DNA of 64,000 nt from an uncultured Bacteroidales bacterium (GTDB lineage Bacteria > Bacteroidota > Bacteroidia > Bacteroidales > P3): the NCBI GenBank assembly GCA_900314925.1, contig OMXC01000001.1, positions 1-64,000 on the forward strand, given 5' to 3'. A program made the position numbers and the translations under genes. The first letter of the stretch is position 1. Each line of letters opens with the position of its first letter. The notes below the pieces were generated by a model that saw nothing but the letters and a program-made list of their open reading frames with translations, had not been told where the DNA came from and made no database searches. Below, piece by piece: positions 28,901-37,900 of this stretch.

Positions 28901-31900
28901 AGACGATACCCTTACCGGCGCCGTAGACATTGCCGGTGGTGACGGCGTAGGCGCCATTATAGGCGGTGCCGTTGACGAGGGAGTCGGGACCCACGATGCC
29001 GCCGAGGATGGTCACATAGCAGTGGCCCGAGTTCTCGGCCAGGAGGCTGTCGGCCTGCGAGACATTGCTGCCCTCGCCATAGTCCTTGTAGTTACCGATA
29101 CCCACGGAGGCCAGGTTGCCGCCGCCGTAGACATTCTTCTCCACACGGCCGCCGAGGATGTTGACGTAGGTGTTACCGAAGACCTTGCCGGCAACGATGT
29201 CGTAGACGTCGGCATCGTAGAGGGCGTCGGTGGAGGTGTTCTTAAGCTTGGTGGAGTACTTGTCGGTACCCTTGCCGCCGCCATAGAGGGAGCCGAGCAC
29301 GAGACCGTTGCGGAGGGTGACGACGGTAGAGTCGTAGACGTGGCCGTTCTCGCCCGAGCCGTAGATGTCGCCGATAATCTTGTCGGCGGGGTTGGTCAGG
29401 TTGATGTCGACGTGGGTGACGCGGGCCGTAGCCAGACGTCCCGTCACGTAGCGGTCGCCCACGGTGCCGCGGGCCGAGCCGTAGATGTTGCCGCCGGTGG
29501 TATCGCTGCCGGAGATGAAGCCGATGGTGCCGCCGGTGACGGTCACGCGGGCGTCGCCCGTGGTGCCGCTGTAGGTATATTCATAGGGCCAGCTGAGGTA
29601 GTAGCTGGTGTTGGGGTCGGTATGCTTGGTGACGGTGGCAATGGTGCCCACAGAGGCCAGCTCGCCGGCACCATAGACATTGTTGTTGATGGCGCCGCCG
29701 GTGATATTGACCTGGATGGTGCCGCCGGTGAGACCCGCGAAGGTGGGGATACTGTCGCTCGTGGCGGCATTGCCCACCTGAGCCTTTTCAGCAGCAGTCA
29801 GTTCGGGATGGCCAAAGCCGCCGCCGTAGACGTTGCCGTGGCTGGTGGAACCCGCGGCATTGCGGCCGACAATGACATCGCCCTGGATGTCGACGGTGAT
29901 GTTCTCGGTCACGGTGCCCAGCTCGGAGCCGCCGTAGACATTGCCCTTGATACGGACGGGATTGGTGCGACCATCGATATTGACCGTGGTCGACTTGGCG
30001 GAACCCAGCTTGTGCCAGTCATTCAGGGCCAAGGTGCCGTCGAGCTTGGTGAGACGTCCCATGGAGCCGCCGAAGACGTTGCCGCCACGCGAGTGAGCCA
30101 GATTATAGTCGGCGGGGTCATCGTTGCCGATGGTGCCGCCGGTGATGTTGACGGTGATGTTGCCACGGTTGGGGTCGCTGGACATCTGGCCGTAGCAGGC
30201 TTCACTGGGCATACAGAGAACAGTGCCAACGGAAGCCAAACGACCGCCACCATAGACGGAACCGAGCAGGTTACCGGAGCGGATATTGACGGTGATGTTG
30301 CCGCCGACGTTACCAGCGGTCTGTGCCAAACCGTCGAAACCACGGCCGCCGCCGAAGACGTTGCCGTCGACGTAGGAGGTACCGGTGGTGCCGAGGGTGC
30401 CGCTGCCGAGATCGATGGTGACCTCTACGTTATCCATGACGTGACCATCCTCACCGCCGCCAAAGACCGAGCCGAAGATGCGGGCGGTGCCGGTGACGCT
30501 GACGGTTACATTCTGCACCTTGTTCATCTTGTTGAACAAAATGCGCGGGTCGCCCTTGCCGGCACCGAATAGGTAGCAGCTGACGGGGTGCGCAAGAATG
30601 GAGTCGCGGGTGCGCGGCACACCGAGGGTGCCGCCACTCATTTCGACGGTGCTGTTGCCGAGGACATCGGTCATCTCGTTAGCGCCATAGACGTTGTTGA
30701 GGATATGGCCACCGTCGATAACGACGTGGGTGTTGCCACAGACACGGCCTGCCGAGTGGCGCCAGGTGCCGGGAGCGACGCCCGTGCCTGGCTCGATGGC
30801 ATAGTAACCGGAGCCGCCACCGAAGACGTTGCCGTAGAAGGTGTGACCGTTGGAAGCATTGTCGTTGCTGCCGCCGTGGGAGTCGTAGCCTGGCGTGTTG
30901 GCGTAGGCATCATAGATGGCATAGGGTGCACGATAGGGCCAGTGGGAGACTTCGTGGAAGTCGGCGGGGTTCTCGCCACTCCACTGTGAGGCGGTATACT
31001 TGGGGTCGAAGTGGTCGGTGCCGTCGTTGTAGTGGCCTACGCCAATCTGGCATTCGTCGGTAATATATACATAGGTGTTGCGCAGCACCTGGCCGTTCTC
31101 GCAGCCGCCATAGACGGCGGAGGTGACGAGGGCGTTGCCGCCAATCTCGAGGTAGGTGCTGTCGACCACAGCCAGTTTGTTGGCATTGGGATAGTGGATG
31201 GAGTCAACCTCGCCGCGGCTACCGCAGAAGATGTAGCCGTAGTCATCCTGTTCGGGGTTGGGTGGTGGCATGAGGGCTATCTCAGGAACACCCACCTGAC
31301 TGTTGCCCGTGACGGTAACTTTGGCCAAGCCGGTACCCGTCTGGCAGGTCTTGGGTTCGCCTGCAATGTGCAGCGGGCTCTCGCCAGCACCGTAGGTAGC
31401 CGTGAAGGTACCCACGGAACCCAGCTCGCCGCCGCCGTAGATACTGCGCTCAACCAGGCCACCGGTCATGGTAACAAGGGTGTTGCCCTGCACCGTGCCG
31501 AAACGTTCGTCCTGATTGTCACCCTTACCGCCGCCGTAGACCGTGCCTCTGACAATCTGGCCGGCGATAGTCACGTCGGTATTCTTTGCCACCTGTGCCA
31601 TCTGGCCGCCGCCGTAGATATTGCGCTTGACCTCAAACTTGTCAGTTCCGCTGGCCGGTATCCATTGGACGATTTGGTTGGCACGTAGGTAGGCTGTGTC
31701 GATTCTCTCAGAGCTACCCATGATAACCTTGGGGCTGGAGGTGACGAGACCGGCATTGACGTTGTCCGTGCTACCGTGTCCACCACCGAAAACGTCATAG
31801 TTGACGTGGCCGTTGCGCAGTTCCACGATAGGATTGATGGGGTTGGCAGGATCGATGAGGTTGGCAGTGTCAGGACTATATTGGGCCAGATTGCTGGCAC

Positions 31901-34900
31901 CGTAGACGTAGTCGACATCAAACAGACAGCCGGTATTAGCCGAGTCGATGATGACGGTGATGTTGCCCTCGACGTTGCCGTTTTGGTCGCAACCGCCGAA
32001 CACCGAGCCGATGTCACCGCCACGGATAATAACAGTGACATTGCCGCCGGTGCCTGCCAGTGCCGCGTGTGCGGGGTCACTCATGTAGGTGCGGATTTCC
32101 TCTTTATATATTTTTTCTGCCAAAGGTCTTGCATCGTCTTCTGTCAACTGGGCCTGCGTGGGGTATTTCCTGACGTTGGCGGAGTAGTCGTTGGCACCCA
32201 GCGAACCGCCGAATACCGAGCCGAAAGTGCCGCCATCGATGATGAGAGTCAAATTGCCGTAAACGGTACCCAGTCGGCAACCGCCATACACAGCCAGATA
32301 GGTCTGATAATCGGCACACGTCATTTTGAACGTGTAGTCGCCGATGATGTCGGCAAAGTTGCCGCCGAAGAAGAAGTAGTCAATCACCAGAGGTCCGCAA
32401 TCACCACCACCTTCGACGGTTGTGATATTAGCGTCACCGCCCAACACGGTACCCTGACGGTTGCAGGCGCCGAAAACGTAACCGATGTGGCCACCCTTGG
32501 TTTCGAGGTACACTTTGCCTGCACCGATGTTGGCTGCCTCCACGGCGCCGTTGCCGCCGCCGAAAACCTCGTTGTAACGGCCGCCGTCGATGACGAGATG
32601 AGTGCCTATGGCGTCAGCAGCATTGCAGCCACCGAAGACTTCCTTGATGGTATTACTACAACCATGCACATGCACGTAGGGTAGCTTGGTGGAGCTGGCG
32701 TTGCCATTTTCCGGCGCATAGTCGGCCGCGTTGCCGCCGCCGAAGAGGTTCTCGATTGCATAGGTTCTGTGTGCCGTCAAGTCGGAAGCCGCGTCATGCT
32801 CGCGCATGGCCGTCTTCCACACATCCACATACACATCGTTTTGGGGCGAGCCGTAGGTGTTGTTGCAGCCATAGACCGAGCCACCGGCAGTGGTGGTGCC
32901 AACCAAGGTATAGGTGCGGATGGCTGCAGAACCGGTGGTGTCGGTCGACGGGGCCTTGGGGCCGGCGCCGATATTGACATGAATCACGCCGTGCACCGTG
33001 GCGGCCACATCGGTGTGTCCGGTGCCGAGAGAGGCTTTATCGCCCAGGCCGCCGCCATAGATATCGCCTTTAATAGTACCGGAGAGAATGTCCACTAAAA
33101 CAGTGTCGGTATTGTTGACGGTGCCAGTGAGGTGTCCGCTGTTGGTGTTGACATCGCCGAGGGCCGATCCGCCGTAGAGGTCGCCATAGACGGTGGCACC
33201 GTTGAGGGTGACATGGACGTTGCCGTCGATATTGGTGTTCTGTCCATAACCGCCGCCGAATATACGTCCGGTGACGTAGCCGTTGGCAGACTCTGTGGGT
33301 TCTACCAAGCTACCCACGGTGCCGCCGTTGAGGGCCACGGTGGAGTTGCCCGTCACATCACCGTTAACATTGCAGCCGCCATAGATACCGGTGATGACCC
33401 TACCGTTCTTCATGATGACGGTGGTGTTGCCCATGATGCCATCGTTAAGGGTTTCAATGTTGTTACCGCCGCCGTAGAGGTTGCCGACCTCGCTGTTGAG
33501 ATTATCCAGCGTCACAATGGGGCTTCCGTGGACAGCAGCGGCATCGCCGCCGCCGAAGACGCTACCGGCGACCTTGGCCACATAGTTGTTGCGGTCGATG
33601 CCAGCGGGGTATTCCACGTTGGCCAACGAGGCCATGGTGGTGGCGTCGTAGCCGATATTGACACGGGGGTTGGCCGTAACGACAGCCGTCGAACCTTTAC
33701 CGCCACCGAAGACGTTGCCACGGATACCTGCCGACTGGTTGATGTGCATCACATTGATGGTGGGCGAGGTGGCGCTGGCGTTGGTGGGGGTATAGGGAGT
33801 CAAATTGCCGCCACCATATATATTATTAACATCAAGGGCGCAGGTGCCTTCGTGATCAAGCACGTTGACGGTGATGTTGCCCGTGATGTTGCCGTTGACG
33901 TTCGAGCCGCCGAAGGCATCCTGGTTGATGGTGCCGCCGTAGAGGTTCAGGGTGACGCTACCGTTAATGTTGGCAGCGACGGAATTGGTACCCTTCGAGC
34001 CACCGTAGACGTTCTGCATGGTGCCTCCCTTGAGGTTAAGGACCACGTTGCCGGTGATGTTGGCAGCGTTGGAACCGCCGTAGACGTTGGTGAAGGTGCC
34101 GGCGCCGCACTCGATGGTCGTGGTGACGTCGGTGGCGATGTCAACCTGGTTCGAGCCGCCGAAGAAGTCGGTGACCACCTCGGTACAGCCGCTATTGTTG
34201 TCGACGTTGACGTTGATGGGGCCGCTGATGGTGCCCTGGGTGTTACTGCCGCTGACGAGGGTTCCGATGGTGCCGCCGTGGATGGCGAGGTCGATACCGC
34301 TGGTGCCGACATTGGCTGCCGTCACCTCACCGTTACCGCCGCCGAACACATAGTTGAAGCGGCCGCCCTGCAGGTCGACCGAGGTGCCGGTGACAGCAGC
34401 GGCATCGCCGCCGCCGAAGACGCGGCCGATGGTGTTGTTACAGCCGAAGACATTGACCGTGGCCACCTTGCCGGCAACGGTGTAGTCGGCGTTCTTGCCG
34501 CCGCCGAAGACATTGGCGATGGCGTAGCCGGCATCGGCCAGCGTGTTCACACCCGCAGTGTGGGCCGTGCCGTAGATGTTCACGGTCACCTCCTGCTGCG
34601 GTGAGCCGTTGGTGTTGTTGCAGCCGTAGACGTTGCCGCCGATGGTGGCGTTGCCGCTGTAGGTGCCGTCGCCGTTGTCCTTACCGATGTTGACGGTCAC
34701 CACGCCGGCCACCTGTGCGGCAGCTGTCGCGGAGCCTAAGCCGCCGCCGAAGACGTCGCGCTTCACTTCGCCGTTGAGGATATTGACGGTGGTGGTGTTG
34801 CTGGCGTCGCTGTTGACGTCGCCGAAGCCCGAACCGCCGTAGACGTCGCCCCAAACCACGGCCGAAGCGCCGTTGATGTTGACCTCGACATCGCCCTGGG

Positions 34901-37900
34901 TGGTGGTGTTGGCACCGTAGCCGCCGCCGAAGACGCTGGCGGGGGAGCCGTTGGCACCCACGGTGCCGCCGGTCATGCCGACGGTGATGTCGCCGACCAC
35001 GTTGCCGCGCTCGTTACAACCGCCGTAGACACCGGTGGTGATGGTGCCGTTGGCCACTGCAACCTCGACGTCACCGCTGACGGTGGCCGAGATGGCAGGC
35101 GAGACCTGACCCATGCCGCCGCCGTAGATGGTGCCGTTGAGGGTGCCGCTCTTGAAGTCCACCTTGGTGAGCTTGCCGCTGGCGCTCACTTCGCCGTAGC
35201 CCGAGCCGCCGTAGACGTCGCCATAGATGGTGGGTGTATTGCTGTTGCCGATGGTAACAGTGACGTTGCCGTCGGTAGTGGTGTTCTGACCAAGGCCGCC
35301 GCCGAAGACGTCGATGTGGCTGCCGGAGGTGCCCACATTGGCTTCGATGTTGACAGCGATGTCACCGGACACGTCGCCGTTGACGTTGGCACCGCCATAG
35401 ATGCCGTTGACGTTGGCGTTGGCCGTATTATAGTTGACTATTACATTACCAAGAGTGGTGGCCTGGGTGGCTGCACCGGAGCCGCTACCCATGCCGCCGC
35501 CGAAAACAGTGCCGTTCAGGCCGTTGCTGCCGATGGTGACGGTGGTGGTGTTGCTGGTGCTGCCATTGACCGAGCCGAGGGCCGAGCCGCCGTAGAGGTT
35601 GCCGTAGACGGTGGTGCCGTTCAAGGTGACGGCGATGTCACCGCCGGTGGCTGTGCTGTGGCCGTAGCCGCCGCCGTAGACCACGTCGGTGGTGGTGCCA
35701 CTGACGCCCACGGTGCCTCCGTTGAGGGCCACGGTGATGTCGCCGCCCACGGCGCCGCTGGTGTTGCAGCCGCCATAGAGGCCCGTGGAGACGGTACCTG
35801 CGGCGAGGGTGACCGCGGTGGTGCCGGTGACACCGGCTTCATTGCCGCCGCCGTAGACATTGGCGGTGGTGCCGTTGTTCATGGTCACGGTGGCGTTGCC
35901 GTTGATTGCTGCTACATTACCGCCGCCGAAGAGGGCTGCGGCTTGACTGTTGCTTTTCTGCATGAGCACCGTAGTGTTGCCGCTGACAGCAGCTTGGTCG
36001 CCACCGCCAAAGACATTACCCGTCACCGTGGCCACATAGCTTTCGTTTCCGACGGTTACATCGCCGATAGTCACCACGGGATTGCCGGTAACTGTGGCTG
36101 TGGCACCCTTGCCGCCGCCGTAGACGTTGACACTCACGGTGCCGTTCTTTACATTGACGGCAGGGCTGCCCGTGTAGGCGGCCTGATTGCCGCCGCCGTA
36201 GACATCGCCCAGGTACTGGTCGCTGCAGGCGGGGGTGGTCCACTCCACGTTGACGGTAATGTCACCGCTGATGACGCCGCTGTTGTTGTTGCCGCCGAAG
36301 ACGTGGTTGATGCGGCCGCCGGTGATGTTGAGCACGATGTCACCCGTGATGTTGGCGCGGTTGGCGCCGCCATATACATAGTCTATATATTCGCTCGAGC
36401 TGGCACCCGTGCAGCCGATGGTGAGGTTGCCGGCATTGCTGGCTGCATAGTTGCCGCCGCCGTAGACCTCGGTGATGACCATGGGGCATGCGCCGGTGCC
36501 TCTGTCGATGTTGACGTCGATGGTGCCGCCGATGGTGCCGTTGCTGTTCGAGCCGCCGAAGACCTGGTTGATGGTGCCGCCGGTGATGGTGACGTTGGTG
36601 TTGCCGGCAACGTTGGCCGCGATGGCGGGCGAGGCGTCCTTGTCGCCGTGGCCGCCGCCGAAGACCGAGCCGCTGATGGCGCCGCCGTCGATGGTCACCG
36701 AGGTGGCAGGCACGTCGGCAGCGTTACCGCCGCCATAGACGTTGGCGATTTGGGTGTTGCACTTGGCGGGTACCGACACCACAGGAGTGCCGGTGATGAC
36801 CTTGGCAGCATTGCCACCGCCGTAGACGTCGTGGCTGACGATGGCCTGGTCGCTTTCATGTCCCACGGTCATGTCGCCGACAATGACATGGGGGGTGCCG
36901 GTGACGGAACCCAGGGTCTGGGTGGCGTCGTCGGGGTCGCCGTTACCGCCGCCGAAGACATTGCCTGTGACGGTGCCTTTGTTGATATACACATAGGGGT
37001 CGCCGGTATAGGTGGCCAGGTTGCCGCCACCGTAGACGTTGCCGCCCACATTGTTGTTGATGTCGACACGCACGGTGCTGGTAGGACGGCCGTTGACGTT
37101 GTTGCAGCCGAAGACGTCGTTGACGTTGCCGCTGTTGACGGTGACCTGAACGGCACCCTTGACGAGAGCCTCGTGGCTGTTGTCGCCGAGGCCGCCGCCG
37201 TAGACGCCGCGGCCCACGGTGCCGCCGTCGATGGTGACATTGGTATGGTCGCTGCTGCTGGTGCCCACGTCGGCCAGAGCGCCGCCGCCATAGACGTCGA
37301 GGGTCACGGTGCCGCCGTTGACGGCCACATCGGTGGAGCCGGCCACGTCGGCCAGGTTACCGCCGCCGAAGACGTTCTGCGACACGGTGCCGCCGTTGAC
37401 GTCCACATCGGTGCTTCCCGACACGCTGGCCACGTCGCCGCCGCCGAAGACGGAGCCGCTGACGGTGGTGGTGGCGGTGACGCCGGAGGTGACCTGCTGG
37501 AGAGCCACGGTGGTGCTGCCCGACACGGGAGCAGCCTCGCCGCCGCCGAAGACATTGCCGGCCACGGCGACGGTGGAGGTCGTCAGGGCCGAGCCTTTAA
37601 GAGTGCTCGCCAGCGATGACATGGAGGCGTCGTAGCCTACATTCACCGTGGGGGTAGAGGTCACCGTGGCTGTGGCACCGAAGCCGCCGCCATAGACATT
37701 GCCGCCGGTGCCGTCGCCTTTCTTGGTGACGGAACCGTTGATGAGGTTAACCTCGGGATAGGCACCGGGGGTGGTGGGTGCGTAGGCAGCGTTCTTACCG
37801 CCGCCGTAGATGTTGTTGACAGCGAGGGGGCAGCTGCCGCCCTTGTCGAGCATGTTGACGGTGATCTTGCCGTTGATGGAACCGCCGGCGTTGTTGCCGC

